A stretch of DNA of 64,000 nt, taken from NCBI GenBank assembly GCA_030248195.1, contig JASAND010006615.1, positions 1 through 64,000 of the forward strand, read 5' to 3'. The notes under the pieces were generated by a model. It ran no database searches. It saw only the letters and a program-made list of their open reading frames with translations, and was not told where the DNA came from. A program made the position numbers and the translations under genes. The DNA comes from Trissonchulus latispiculum. Taxonomy: Eukaryota > Nematoda > Enoplea > Enoplida > Ironidae. Position 1 is the first letter of the stretch. Each line of letters opens with the position of its first letter. Positions 18,932 through 31,895 of the stretch are shown here, one piece after another.

Positions 18932-19135
18932 GGACATGGGCATATCCTTCCAATCCAACCTGCAACGCCAAAACATTGCCTTGGGCTGCCGGCTATCCAT
19001 CGGGCGGAACTAGTGAATTGCGCCTTTCTACATAGGCAGAACGGAGTCATCTACGACGAAGGCTGCGATATCGGGAATACAGTGGTTTGTATGATAGCAA
19101 GGTTCCGGATGGAAGATGCTTGCGGTAATCATGGG
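18932..19135 (+). pseudogene. Broken paralogous terminal exon of the C-type lectin-like domain
   Basis: A good acceptor (TAAATATTTAG) precedes a frame in the correct phase encoding TWAYPSNPTCNAKTLPW, the family C-terminal pattern. Relative to the homologous exon at 50845-51080, two bases are missing near 19012. The frame hits TAG at 19033-19035, while the lost frame continues with NCAF.., DEGCDIGN and VVCM. The mutation removes the last two disulphide positions. It lies within an inverted segmental duplication. Confidence 0.7.
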
Positions 19136-19228
19136 CGAATGTTTTCATTTATCTAACTTTTTCATTTCAATTTTTACTGGTCTTGGATCTACACTTGGAA
19201 CAGCCTGCTGCCTGTTTAAATGTATTAG

Positions 19229-21451
19229 CAGAGTTGGAAGAGGGTACCATTTTGGCGGCCCGCCCCGCCCCGCTACCCGCACGCTGGTACCCGCCCGCCC
19301 CGCCACGCGGCCCGCGGCCCGCAGCCAACTGATACCCGCAAGATACCCGCAAAATTTTTCGAGTGGTATGCGATTACTATGTTGTTAAATTTATTAAAAA
19401 ATGTGAATAATATAAATAAACTTTGATTTAAAGCTTCCAAACTACTTTACAAAATAGTGTATTGAGATGGGTAGCTGAAATATGGAAATAATCCAACTTG
19501 CCGAAGTTTGCCGAAAAAGTAAAAAAAGGTTTTTCGTAAAGTTTAAAAATTTAAGCTAACTGATACGTTTAATTAGAGATGTAAGACTTGGCTCCCAATG
19601 CCAGCCTCGGTGGTTCTTCCCGATGCCGACCGGGACCAAAATTTTGTATTTTTTGGCAATTTTTCGCCAAAAGTTTGGAATTTTAAAACTCAAAATTAAG
19701 CTTTAATTGGTAGACATCGCTTGTTATTATATTAGTCATCGATTTGAATGAAAACACACTATTAGTAATTTTGTCGATATATACTTGAAATTATAGCAAA
19801 ATCTTAATTTTTAAAAAAATTCTCTTATTTAGACCCACAGTTTTCAGGCTCCGGCCTCGGACCCGGCCCGGTGCATCTCTACAAGAAATTAATGTTGCGC
19901 TCATGTAGTCTCGACAAAGACCCATGTTACAAAGCTAAAGTAGTAAGGACTTAGGCTATTTAAATCTCAAGGTTTTGAAAAATGACCAAAGTCTGTAATT
20001 TACTGAAAATTATGCATTGTTCACTGATGTGAACACGCATTTAGCCTGGTAGAGGGCAGAGACCTGGAAACTTTTGTCGACGTTATAATTCCACAACTGC
20101 AGATGACAACAGATGACTAAATAGCAACAAACTGAACTGCAAAAAAGGAGTTAGGATAGACAGTCCAAAGTTCCACAAAAGCACATACAGTTATCGGAAG
20201 CGGCGGCAAGATTAATATAACGTAAACATACCAGAACGGGAGGTCAAAGTAAAACTTGACTGATCCTTGTGGTAATGTGTGTACTTGTGGAAGCAATTTT
20301 TGTCAGAACACAGTTTTTAAGCCAAATTTGCTTATTTTCACCAGTTTTTGCAAGTTTTAAATAAACAGCGATGTTTAGTAAAAACCAACATTCTTTGAGC
20401 GATTTTTAGCAAACCACAGCGATGTTCCAGTAAAAAATCCGGCGAAGCTAGAAAATTTGAAATTTGAGTCTGGAAACATATTTTTGGCCACTTTTTTACT
20501 CCTTGTAACCGAATTTCTTACCGCTAGTGAGAGCAATTTTTTAGTACTCCTTGTGGAGAAATTCGCCGAGAGGAGGGGTATTTCTTTGCTGTCCACCTAA
20601 GAATGTAACATACGTGTAAATCCTCCAGAAAAGGGGAGTTTAACTGTCGAGCTTTCACTTTTCACTGAAAGCTTTCAGCTTTCAGTTTAACTGATATTTT
20701 CGGATTCACTCCCAGAACTGGCCAGGGGCTACTACATTCTGAATAAAACACAAAGCGAAAAATTATAAGTTGTCCGACTAAAAGTTTTGTTTCTGTTACA
20801 ACCACGGATAGCCACATAGTCATCAGGACTTCTCTAGAATAATATTTGTTTGAAAAATTTTTGAGCAAGCATTCCCAGTTTCGAACAATTTTTTAAAAGG
20901 TTGCAGAGTAACCTTCTGTACCATCCACTGAACGTCACTAAAGGAACATATGCTTACAATAAAATTTAAGGATTTTAAGCTTTGCGTATAGCATAACAAA
21001 AAAGTGTAACAAAAACTGCACGTAAAGCAAACTGTGTGCAGAAAAATTAAGTTTATTTGCTTACTGAAAGCAAGAAATGCAAGTAGAGATCTCGATCAAT
21101 GCACAGCACAGCATATGTATACATGCTGTAGGATCACAACATAGCAACACAACATAGCTTATGATTACGTTTCGGGATATAACCAAATAGAACCAGTTTA
21201 ATCAAGGGCCCATATGCGCTAAAATGAAAATGGAGAAGGACATCCAGCCAAAATTAGCGAATTTTTTGAAATCACCAACTTGAATTCTGTTTTTTCCGAA
21301 CACTTTACGGAAATGTGTTAGAATTTTAGATAATATATCAACAAGAGATACCCGCAACTACCCGCGCGGGTAGCCTGCGGGTAGCAAAATTTCTATTACC
21401 CGCGGGTACCCGCGGGTACCCGTGGGTACCCGCTACCCACTTCCAACTCTG
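19229..21451. mobile_element. Non-autonomous hAT-type transposon, 2.2 kb
   Basis: Ends CAGAGTTGGAAG / CTTCCAACTCTG form perfect 12-bp terminal inverted repeats, flanked by a perfect 8-bp target duplication TGTATTAG (19221-19228 and 21452-21459). The 8-bp duplication and CAGAG-type ends are hAT features. GC-rich subterminal repeats of ACCCGC type fill 19245-19345 and 21345-21440. The interior has only short frames, so no transposase. Confidence 0.88.
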
Positions 21452-22725
21452 TGTATTAGGCAAGACAAGTGTGTCAGCAAGTGCCATACTTTTAATTTGA
21501 ATTAACAGCAAACATAGGTTAACACGGGTCTTGGAGCACACTATACCACAGAAAGGATAGGCTTCAAGGAAGTTCCGATTTTTTCCTAAACCTCTGACTT
21601 CAGTGCAAATTGAACAGTATTTGAAGGTTCTGTAAGCTAAATAACGTATGCATTCCTAGCCCAGCCATAGCAAATCCTTTTCAGTTATGATCCTTGGGTG
21701 GAGCACTTCTTGATTCAGGCCTCACTCTCCTTTCATCTGCTCTGGATTATTTCTGAAATCCAATTTTAGGGTGGTGTCGCACTGGTGGTGGTAGTGCATG
21801 TTTAACCTTTTGAGCATTGTAAAGATTCGAATAAAGTCTGCGTATGGAAATCTCATCAAAACTACTAAAAATAACAACGAAATAATTGACATGAGTTGTC
21901 CCTACTTCTTGCTGTGCAAGAAGAACACCTAAAAGTAATAAAACATTTTTCTAGTGTCAACTGCATTATAATAAGCATTGAACTAAAGAATTGAATTAGA
22001 CGTGTTAGCAGGTTCCTACAGGAAGTGTATCAGAAATACATCTTTATTTTAAAATTTTAACATGCATGAAATTCCAGTTGGAACATATTCCCGTCCGCGC
22101 ACCCAGAACGGGCAGGTGTTACCAATTCTATATAAAATGATAATGTTTTCTAATGCAATAATTGATGTTGTAGGAGCACTGGAATTCTAGAAATACCCAA
22201 ATTAAAAATGTTTAAGTAAATTTATTTCTTCAAAATTTTGTCAGGACTCTGCTATAACAAGCCTAATTCTTTAGTACTTATCTGCAAATTGCAATAATTA
22301 CGCTAGTCAATTGGCCTTTTCTTGCACTAGAAAATTAATCTACTACACCGCGGTGACCGGACGGGAAGCAGGCTGGGCAGTTCAAGTTCTCTACAGCTAG
22401 AGTAAAACTCAGGTCAATTATTTCATTTCGTTCAATTTGGATAATTTTGATGACTGAATCATGAAGACGTACAAACTTGCAAACTTTGTGTGGAACATTT
22501 GTACACGACTCTAAAATTAGTGTTCAGCGCTCCCTCAGCACACCACTTTAACCGTTTCACCCATAACGTTATAAATTTGTAACACGGGTGAAAAGGGGCG
22601 TTTCGTCAGTGAAAAAATAGTCCAGTCCACTGCTAGACCTTCGGTATCTTTTTTATCCAACGCATGTCTGCTACAGCCTGAAAAAATTTCTCAAAAACAT
22701 TTTCCGTCCATTCGCTATACAGCCT

Positions 22726-23268
22726 TCAGACTGATGCGAAAGTTTGACCAAAGCTGTGCCATGCTTGGGCAATTAATTGGAGCTTCTTCTTCTTCCTCTG
22801 TGGCGGCCGGCGGACGAATCCATATGGGGAGTCTCCACCTCCAAGCCCAGCACACGTCTTAGCAATGGGATCTGAAGGGGAACCCCGGAATAGAGCCAAG
22901 TTAGGGACAGCCTGAATGAATGGCATATTGGACCCACAAGCTCGGTAGCATAATTTAAGGACCGGATGCTTCCAACTCCAACATGACTGAAGATAAAAGC
23001 TGAAGGGAAGGATCAGCCATGCCACGCGAAATTGGATACCATTTAGCGCCGTTGAAAAGACGGATGCCAGGGGACACCTGTGGGGATCTCCATTTGATGG
23101 GGTCCATATCCATCGGATTTCCCACGGAGGCGGTACCATTGCCCCCCTAATAGGAGCTTCATTGTGCTGACTTCGAAATGCCCGCAGAAATGATGATGGA
23201 TTCAAGTTATATAGGCTGTCCCGTAGATTTATTTTATTTTGCTGCTGCAGAAGTTGCAACAGCTGCAA
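22726..23268 (-). CDS. Unrecognised 180-codon ORF
   Basis: Longest open frame between the hAT element and the LINE/SINE-rich part. It starts with a Gln/Leu-rich stretch (MQLLQLLQQQN) and has a Cys/Trp-containing middle and a basic tail (RKKKK). I recognise no domain, and splice signals were not resolved. It could be a fragment of an older element or chance. Confidence 0.25.
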   Translation of the reverse strand: MQLLQLLQQQNKINLRDSLYNLNPSSFLRAFRSQHNEAPIRGAMVPPPWEIRWIWTPSNGDPHRCPLASVFSTALNGIQFRVAWLILPFSFYLQSCWSWKHPVLKLCYRACGSNMPFIQAVPNLALFRGSPSDPIAKTCAGLGGGDSPYGFVRRPPQRKKKKLQLIAQAWHSFGQTFASV

Positions 23269-23689
23269 CCAGTTTTGTTCACTTTTTGAAGTGACCGTTT
23301 GGGGGAAATTTCTACTTTACTCGGCGTTCTCGGCTTCTAACTTATTTGGGTGCATTGGACATCTTTCAAGTATGACCTATCATGTAATATATAATGCAGA
23401 GCAATTAGTCCTCCTTGCATTTCTGACAGTCCTCTCTATAGGTGCTCTCAGTAAAAAGCAGCCGACAAAATGAGCTCGGTCATTGCGCACCGTTGAATTC
23501 GCGAAATCTCATACCGGAAAGGGAAAGTTTGGGTGCAAAAATAATCCAAAGCGGATCGAAGAAAAGTTAGTGCTGAATCAGGAAATACTCACCCAGGGAT
23601 CATATCATAACAAGGATTTGGCTATTAATCAGGCAACTGGGGTGCTAGGATCATACTTAAAAATGGAAACTTTTCGTGTTCGTTCTTAG

Positions 23690-23930
23690 TCATCTTTGTC
23701 TAGGATTATGTGCTTTTTCTTAAATTTTCTATTTAGCTTGACTGTTGGATCATTCGCAGTAATCGAATGGGAATGTCAGAAGAATCGAATTTTACTCTCT
23801 CACTTACATATGGCATACTCAGAAAAACTGTGCACCATTCTGATATCACTTCACCGACTTTTTCTGCGCACTTTTCACACGGGCACACGTATTTTTCAAC
23901 ATCGTAAAAGTTTTGTCAAATACTAGCGTT
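23690..23930 (+). repeat. Repeat copy related to 55590-55700 (inverted)
   Basis: Segments such as CACTTCACCGACTTTTTCTGC and GGGAATGTCAGAA recur in reverse complement near 55570-55690, and the first also resembles 33200-33230. Old dispersed repeat; type unknown. Confidence 0.5.
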
Positions 23931-24524
23931 CTCAAGTTCTCAGTATGCCTGTTTTGGTCACTAGAGACATCTTCTTCTTTACTGTTAATGATATATGTAT
24001 CAATACTGTGCAATATTTGTGTCTGCAGAGACAATTTTTGTACCAGTTTTGCAAATTGAGAACTTAAATTTTTTTAATTGAAACAGTTTAATTGAATACT
24101 CTACAGTATATATTAATTTGCATTCGCAAATAATGCAACTTAATTTTAAAGAACCTGTCTCAAGAGCTTAGCTTGTTTTTTCTGCGAGACTTGCAACTTT
24201 TGTACAAATCCAAAAGTACACAGATTAGCAGTTAACCATTGGAGCTGAGATCTCTCCAACATTTTTGTCAAATTGGCAAATCATTTTTAGAGATGCTTTA
24301 AGAACATTTTAGAGATGCTTAAAGAACAATGACAAACTTATATACATATTTACCACTGGCCTGCTGAAACTATCCTTAACCTAAGCACCAGCTTTCAGCA
24401 TAGACACTTTACATATTATGTGCTTTCTGCTTTCAAATGCCTTTGTTATAACTGTGAGCATAACTAATTAAATTAATGTGGCCTTATGTAGCTTACTTAG
24501 TAAGTTAAGTTTAAGTTTTTTTCT

Positions 24525-24840
24525 GTACGCCCCACTCCAGTTGGTCTTACACCGGTTAGGAGTAGTGTCAGCTTGATCATAATTTATAAATTTGACTGGG
24601 GGTTAGCTGACACCGAATAATTGTCTCTAACAATTACCCGAGGCGTTTCGCAAGGATGGAGATTTGCCCATCACCGGCTGTGTGATGAACGCACCTCGGC
24701 AGCTCCACCCGAAGGCGGCCGCCCCTTAACTCTCGGCAAATTGTTGACAGGAGGGGGGATACCAGCTATCATTGGTGCCGGCTGGCACCAGAATCAGATG
24801 ATTAAAAATCGTAGTCAGCTGGTGCCCAGGGACCATTAGG
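24525..24840 (-). mobile_element. SINE-like repeat, minus orientation
   Basis: Contains, in reverse complement, the core CTCGGGTAATTG..CAATTATTC.GTGTCAG seen in the full copies at 34917 and 39991, here with diverged flanks. Probably a related subfamily; ends not resolved. Confidence 0.5.
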
Positions 24841-26073
24841 GTTAGAATTTCGTGTTTTGAGTTGCGGAAGCGGAGTACATCTGCATTCCTCCGCAGTCAA
24901 CTCATGCGTTCACTTGCGTGATCCTGTGCGCGTTCATGTGAGCGTACCAGTTTGTGGACATGCAATACAATAACAATTACAAGTAGTTATAGTGTTAACA
25001 AACAGAGAAGCAGCGTCAAGGCAAACATTTTAAAGTTTCTCAGTTAGAATTTCCCGGGGCACATAGCTGCTGTGGTTTTTGACGGTCTTGATGACTGTCG
25101 AGCCATTCAGACCGCAGGACGCGTTTTCGGCTTCGTCGTCGGTCAATCGGTGCGGTTTGAGCTGCTTTTGAATTGTCCTGCAAGCATTGAGTAAAAAAGG
25201 AGACACGATTTGATGATTTTTTGTACGGTTATCTTGAGTGTACAGAAATGTGCAAAATGACGAAAGCATGCTGGTTCTGGACCTCACTTTTAACAAGAGG
25301 CACTACAAAATTATTTTTCTAATTTTACTAAATTACATAATCATCGACAGCTGCCATTCATAAAAAGTTTTAGAAAAACTGCGATACAGTTATGGACTCT
25401 GGCCTGTGTTACCACGTCAGCTTGATTACTGATTATCAATTTACACAACGTCACCTGTTTTGGAGCGATTCAATTTTGCTTAGTCAGCTAGTTGGAGGAT
25501 GGAATGGGTGATTAGCTATAAAATTATAATCAGTAAAATATAAACTTAGCGATTTTGTGAAAAACTGCAGCCTTCCGTAAGGTGTAGGATGTTAGAAATA
25601 CGAGTGAGCATCAGTCGGATAGATCATTATTGGATCGTCTTCAGAAGATCGTATTGCGGACCATTTGGATATTCTTACGGAGATCTATCAGACCACTTAT
25701 AGAGATTCTTTGGAATTTGTGAGATCCAATCGTGGAATGGTTCATATACCAAATGAAAGTTGTTTGAGGCTGTCTCCCGGATGACACTATGGGTAATGGC
25801 AACTACAGTGAACTGAGGGGTGGATAAGCAAGATGCATTAAGTGGGTCACGTCCTTGCAATAGCTCACTAGCCAGACAAGTGATATGTTGAAAATGTCTT
25901 CGAAAAAATTTGAAATAATACCAACGCAAGCATCAACAGTAGCGGATCGTATCCTCATTCCTCAAGTTTAAGTTAAATTAAGTTTAAGTTACTTAAGTTA
26001 AGTAGTAAGTAGTTTTAGACTAAATTGCTCGTGCCAGATAGGAGATCTTCAATTACAGTATTCTCGCGCTTAA

Positions 26074-27067
26074 GGTGCTGGTTTCCTTTCGGGTATTTTT
26101 GACTCCTACGGCTTTAATCCTTTACGCAAAGGGCTAAAACTTACGAAATAACCTATTTCCGTGCTCCTTAACATTCTGGGACCAGTCTCGTATTTTTAGG
26201 CCAAAAGATAAGAAAGTTTAGGTTTTTGGCCTTAGGCTCCCAGTAGCTAGAGAAGACACGGGATTGGTAGTTACGGCTGGAAAGAGGACACGAAAATGAA
26301 CATTTTTGCTCATACAACCTTTGAGCTATCTCCAGTGGTTAAGTCAGTATAAGCAAAAAACTGTTTTTAGGGTCAGAAAATGGCCATTTTCGAGGAAATC
26401 AGTTATTTCAAAATTACTGCCACATGTTAAGGACAAAATTGGCTTAGTTATACTCAATCGATACATCGTCCAAATGCACATTTTATGAATGCCTATTAGC
26501 CGAACTTTATTGCTTTCAGCTAGAGATTTGGCCGAAAAACCATTTTGGCAATGCTGCGATTATTTTGTTTCGAACATCGATTTCTCAAAAACTACTCGAC
26601 GGATTCCGGAGATTTTCGGCAGAATCGAAATTCGCATTTCTGCGGAGGGACGTTTTTCTTGGTTTGGGCTAAAACTTATTGAGTAGCAAGAAAAGTCAAT
26701 GCGAAGTTGCGAAATTTTGTGTTACTGTGCATTTGGCCGATTTTCTCGACCGTTAAGACCTGCTGAGCCAAATCCAAAAAAACGTCTCTCGGCCCATATG
26801 TCCTTCATATCGTGGCACAAAAAGATCTTCAGTTTTGAGAAATCGATGTTCAAAATCTTTTGGTCTATATTCATCCTGTTAGATGTCAGCATGTCAGAAA
26901 ATGTTTGCTAATGTTTTGCTAATTTTGCAAGTTTCCTAAGCTCATGTGAATGTACAGATAATAAGCTTTAAAACGATGTATAAAGCTCTTTGCAACTCCC
27001 AATATTGCGAAAGTTATAGCGTTTCAAAAAACACCACAAAAGCACTGCACAAAAGGATACCACCACC
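26074..27067. mobile_element. TTAA-delimited element, copy A (994 bp)
   Basis: Flanked by TTAA at 26070-26073 and 27068-27071. Ends GGTGCTGG.TTCC and AAAAGGATACCACCACC are imperfect inverted repeats. The body is homologous to copy B immediately to the right. No transposase. TTAA target duplication is typical of the piggyBac superfamily. Confidence 0.7.
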
Positions 27068-27071
27068 TTAA

Positions 27072-28079
27072 GGTGCTGGTATCGCTTTGTGTAAATTCGA
27101 CCCTACAAACTTCTATTCTTCATGAAAGTGGACGAAACTTTCCATGTACATTATTTTCGTGCTCTTTAACATTCTGGGACCAGTCGCGGATTTTTAGGTG
27201 TAAAGATAAGAAAGCTTTGGTTTTTGCCCTTATTCTCTCATTACATGGTCGCTACACTGGATTGGTTGTTATGGCTGGAAAGAGGGCACCAAAATGAACA
27301 TTTTTGCTTTTACAACTTATGAGCTACCTCTAGTTGTTAAGGCAGTATAAGCCAAAAACGATTTTTGGGGTCAAAAATGGTCATTTTTGAAGAAATCAGT
27401 TTATTCAAAATTACTGCCACATGTTAAGGACAAAGTTGGCTTATTTATACTCAATCGGTACAGCGTCTAAATGCACATTTTATGAATGCCTATTAGCCGA
27501 ACTTTATTGCTTTAAGCTAGAGATTTGGCCGAAAAACCATTTTGGCGAAACTGCGATTATTTTGTTTCGAACATCGATTTCTCCAAAACTGCTCGACAGA
27601 TTCCGGAGATTTTCGGCAGAATCGAAATTCGCACTTCTGCGGAGGGACGTTTTTCTTGGTTTGAGCTAAACCAACTCCATTCGCGAGAAAACTGAATACA
27701 AAGTTTCGAAATTTCGTGTCTCCGCACATTTGCCGGATTTTCTGGAGTATTGAGGCTTGTTGAGCCAAATCCAAAAAAATGTCCCTCGGCCCACATGTCC
27801 TCTGTACGATAGCATAAGAAAAAATTTTGGCCGATTCTTCAGTTTTGAGAAATCGATGTTCAAAAATGTTTGGTCTGTATTCATCCTGTTAGATGTCAGC
27901 AAGTCTAAAAATTTCGGCCACTTTTTTGCTAATTTTGCTAGTTTCGTAAGCTCATGTAAATCTACAGATAATAAGCTTTAAAACGAAGTATAAAGCTCTT
28001 TCCAACTCCTAAAATTGCGGAAGTTATAGCGTTTCAAATAAACCACCACAAAAGCACTGCACAAAAGGATACCACCACC
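27072..28079. mobile_element. TTAA-delimited element, copy B (1008 bp)
   Basis: Shares the TTAA at 27068-27071 with copy A and ends at TTAA 28080-28083. Ends GGTGCTGGTATC and GGATACCACCACC. An inverted relative lies at 31896-32640. The minus strand carries protein-like frames also found in that relative but interrupted here. Confidence 0.7.
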
Positions 28080-28083
28080 TTAA

Positions 28084-28757
28084 GGGGGGGGGGTCGCCGG
28101 GTACCAAATTTTATATTCACCGATTTCGCTCATTTTTGGGTGTAATATACCCCCATATGTGTCCAAAAACATGACACAATTTTAGAGTCCAGGGTCAATC
28201 CAGTTAAGAGATATTGCAGTTCAAATCCCTACAATTTAGTATTTTACGCCACCATGCCTCGCTGAGGGCTTCGAAGTCGTGTGAACATGGGATGACAAAA
28301 GACTACGGCATGGCCAATAGATCAAATTGAAGCCTCTATCTTGGGCTATTTATTGCTGTGCAAATGGCAATGATACGCCAAGCAACGAGCGAGAAACGGC
28401 GTTTGAACCATTTGATCAAGCTCCTTCCGACTGTTATTTACTTCAAACTTTAATGCACTCTAACTTTCTCATAATGCTTTGTAAAGACTTGGTGCAAGAA
28501 GATAAAATGTTCAGGACATCGATAGCTTCAATTTGATACAAAATTTGGCTATATTTGATGTTGTCTATGTTCCACCTGTCAGATGTCAGCATGCGAGAAA
28601 ATGTTTGGTATTTTTGCACATTTTGTTAGTTTCGCAAGCGCATTTGAATATATAGATTACAAGCTTTAAAACAATGTATAAAGCTCTTTCAAACTCCTAA
28701 AATTGCGAAAGTTATGGCGTTTCGAAAAACAGCACTGCACAAAAGGATACCAGCACC
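28084..28757. mobile_element. TTAA-delimited chimeric element (674 bp)
   Basis: Lies between TTAA 28080-28083 and 28758-28761. Its left end (G tract then GTCGCC) belongs to the 1.2-kb TTAA family and its first 475 bp match 31411-31891 inverted. Its right end (GGATACCAGCACC) belongs to the family of copies A and B. It joins two element families end to end. Confidence 0.6.
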
Positions 28758-28810
28758 TTAAGAGAACCTTAACTTAAGCACATTTTCTACCATCTCCGAT
28801 TTTTCTCATC

Positions 28811-30700
28811 GGCTTCTGTGCCTCTCGTGGGGACCCAACAAAATCTAATCCTTAATGACTTTTCTTCCAGCGTTAAGTGGCTCCCTGCTGGGTTCAATTG
28901 GACTCACTTAACAAAAGGTCAATTCAAGGTCAAATTGAACTCTGACTATTCAGGTCCCCACACTAGCACAAATGTTACCGTAATCTAAAGATGAACTTAA
29001 TGCTATGTAGTGAAGAATAATTCTTGATAAGCTTCCTTGTATTGACTGCTAAAGTCTTAAAGCAATTAGACAAAAGTGTAGGAAACACGGCTTGTCTACG
29101 TGACTGAACACTTTGATTTTCATAACTTTAGCTGAAACACTTTCAAAAACTTTATTCAAGAAAAATCATATATATACAAAAGCGGTTTTATAACAACTAA
29201 AAAGGGTACCTTGATGTTTGATAGAGGTATCGAATGATATAATCAATGTCTCCCGAAGAAATTTACTTCAGCCTGCAAAAATCTGAGAAATTGCACTTCT
29301 TCAAAAATGCGTTAGTTTTTTGGAAATCCAAATTAGTTTCATTTCATTGTATTCATTAAAACAGAAAAAGTTAAGCTTCATTTCGATGTAAAGATGGCTT
29401 CTTAACTCAGAATAATAAATGAGTACTCATAGTTTAAAGTTGATGTCTCCAAAAGAAATCACTTAAGGTGGTGATTCCTTTTGGGCACATATTGTTATTT
29501 GGCGGCGTAAATCAAGATGAAATTTGATGAAACTTTCCGAAATAAGTTCTTTTAGCGTTCTAACACCCTCCGCGCAATCCCGATTCAAAAATTCGAGATT
29601 TCCGGTCAGAGTGGTTTTTCCCAATTTTTGAACGTTTGGCAGCTGCTATACAGTTATGACTATATGCATTCGAAAGATCTCATTGAGCTTCACATTTTTG
29701 CTTTTTAAAGCAAGTTTCTAGCTTTTCTCTACCGTGAGATATAGCCGTTTTTCTTGTTTTGGCGTAGAAAAAACATCATTTTTGCAGAAATCAAATAATC
29801 CAACATTTCTTGAACTACGCAAGCCGTAAAATCAAACTAAGGGCGTCGATCTGAAGGTCTCACAGGGACAAATTATCCGACGCCTGATCGTCTTCCAACT
29901 GCTATCCTGTAGGCTGCTATCATAAAAAATGTAGTTTTTGCAAAACCACGACCAATTTTTTTCCAAAGATTGTGGAGCATTCACCATGCAAGTTGGAGGG
30001 CTGATACTGAACAAGTGTGTTCTGCACAAATATACACAGGGACGATTTTTTACTTGCCCCGATTGCTGCTTTCTAGCTATAGTAATCGCTTGACAAATTA
30101 GGAAAAAGTAGGTAAAATCCAGGTTACGCACACATTTCAGCTTATTTCTCTATAACGAAGAGCGATTTCACAATAAATAAAAAATCGTCCCCAGCTATTG
30201 GATGGAGGTATCGAATGATATAACCGATGTCTCGCGAAAAAATTTACTTGAGTCTGCAAAAATTCTGGAAAATTATACTTCTTCTAAAATGTGTTAAAAA
30301 TATTTATAAAAGCAACATTAGTTTCGTGGCATGCGTTAAAAAGAGAAAATGTCAAGCTACATTTTGATATAAAAATGGCTTCTTAACTCCAAGTAATGAA
30401 TGAGTTATAATGGTGCAAACTTTATGTGACCAAAGGGAATCACCACCTTAAAAGCTTTAGCAGTCAATAAGAAACTCATCAATAATTATTCTTCACTACA
30501 TAGCATTAAGTTCATCTTTAATTACGGTGACATTTGTGCTAGTGTGGGGACCTAAATAGTCAGAGTTCAATTTGACCTTGAATTGACCCTTTCTATTGTT
30601 ATGTGAGTCCAACTCAACTCAGCAGGGAGCCACTCAAACACTGGAAGAAAAGTCATTAAGGATTAAAGTTTGTTGGGTCCCCGCGAGAGGCACAGAAGCC
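28811..30700. mobile_element. Foldback element with 8-bp target duplication, itself carrying insertions
   Basis: Ends GGCTTCTGTGCCTCTCG / CGAGAGGCACAGAAGCC are inverted, and the arms 28811-29060 and 30452-30700 match over about 250 bp. The target duplication TTCTCATC is at 28803-28810 and 30701-30708. Without the TTAA-type DNA between the arms the element would be about 500 bp and almost entirely palindromic. No ORF. Confidence 0.8.
29061..30447. mobile_element. Two adjoining TTAA elements inside the foldback centre
   Basis: TTAA occurs at 29057-29060, 29463-29466 and 30448-30451. The second unit (29467-30447, 981 bp) has ends GGTGGTGATTCC / GGAATCACCACC. The first (29061-29462) is a shorter relative: its last 250 bp match the end of the second directly (GGTATCGAATGATATAA at 29227 and 30207). 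No transposase. Confidence 0.65.
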
Positions 30701-31895
30701 TTCTCATCTTCACATATTTTGTAGTCCCCATAGGTCCCCAAAACAAGACAGTTGCGTTTGTTGCAAAACTTTCCCTATCATTCACAATAGTCCTCCAAAG
30801 GTGGCCCCAACATGTGTTAAACATAGGAAAACGAAAAAGTTAGGAAAATTTCGCGGTAACCAAAAGTTTGAGCGCTGTGCAAGAGCAAACGAACTATAGC
30901 TTGGCAAAATGTTAATCTGGACTAGTTAGCGTGTTAATATCTATATGAGGTGTTTTTGCGTTAGCTCAGTGAATTTCTGGAAATTTTCAAAGTTGGGTGA
31001 AGCCGGCTTTTGCACAAATTTGACTTACAAAAACGTCACCAAAGAAATGTTTCGTCGTGGCCTGAACTTACCGTTTACTGCACAGATTTCGCGTATAGAT
31101 ATTAATACAGTAGACAAATAGAGGTTCAATTTTCATACGCAAAATCAATGCTGCTACTTGTGAGTAGTTCACAGTTTTGGTTACCGCGTTGGCGTTTTGT
31201 CTCAAAATACGTCATTTTCTGAATTTTTTTGATATAATGGTCCATAAGTCGGGTGATAGCCGAGCTATTCCAACCAAATTCGGTGTGCCAGTTTGCACAT
31301 ATGAAAGGAAGATGTGTGCCAAATTTCACTGCAATTGCTGTTGTTTAACTGTGGACGCATGCCTTAGTGCGATGACGGAGGCCTACAGTCAAAAAATGGC
31401 AAATTTTCAAATTTTTCAAATATAGCCAAATTTTGTGTCAAATTGAAGCTATCGATGTCCTGAACATTTTATCTTCTTGCACCAAGTCTTTACAAAGCAT
31501 TATGAGAAAGTTAGAGTGCATTAAAGTTTGAAGTAAATAACAGTCGGAAGGAGCTTGATCAAATGGTTCAAACGCCGTTTCTCGCGCGTTGCTTGGCGTA
31601 TCATTGCCATTTGCACAGCAATAAATAGCCCAAGATAGAGACTTCAATTTGATCTATTGGCCATGCCGTAGTCTTTTGTCATCCCATGTGCACACGACTT
31701 CGAAGCCCTCAGCGAGGCATGGTGGCGTAAAATACTAAATTGTAGGGATTTGAACTGCAATATCTCTTAACTGGATTGACCCTGGACTCTAAAATTGTGT
31801 CATGTTTTTGGACACATATGGGGGTATATTACACCCAAAAATGAGCGAAATCGGTGAATATAAAATTTGGTACCCGGCGACCCCCCCCCCCTTAA

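Larger units (their letters stand above)
18480..21770 (+). repeat. Inverted segmental duplication, left copy
   Basis: 18480-19228 and 21452-21770 match, in inverted orientation, 50775-51560 and 49550-49850. The hAT element 19229-21451 interrupts this copy, and a different MITE (49855-50772) interrupts the other. The shared part includes the lectin terminal exon and its intron flank. Confidence 0.7.
28778..31891. mobile_element. 1.2-kb TTAA element interrupted by a nested foldback element
   Basis: Bounded by TTAA 28774-28777 and 31892-31895. Without the insertion at 28811-30700 and one 8-bp duplication it is 1216 bp, matching the uninterrupted copies of 1200 bp (33491) and 1211 bp (41173). 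The right end is a C tract preceded by GCGA; the left G tract is lost. Confidence 0.7.

Noticed and set aside
28327..28536. 69-codon frame repeated inverted at 31438-31647
   Set aside because: Conserved only because both belong to inverted copies of a non-coding TTAA element; no family pattern.
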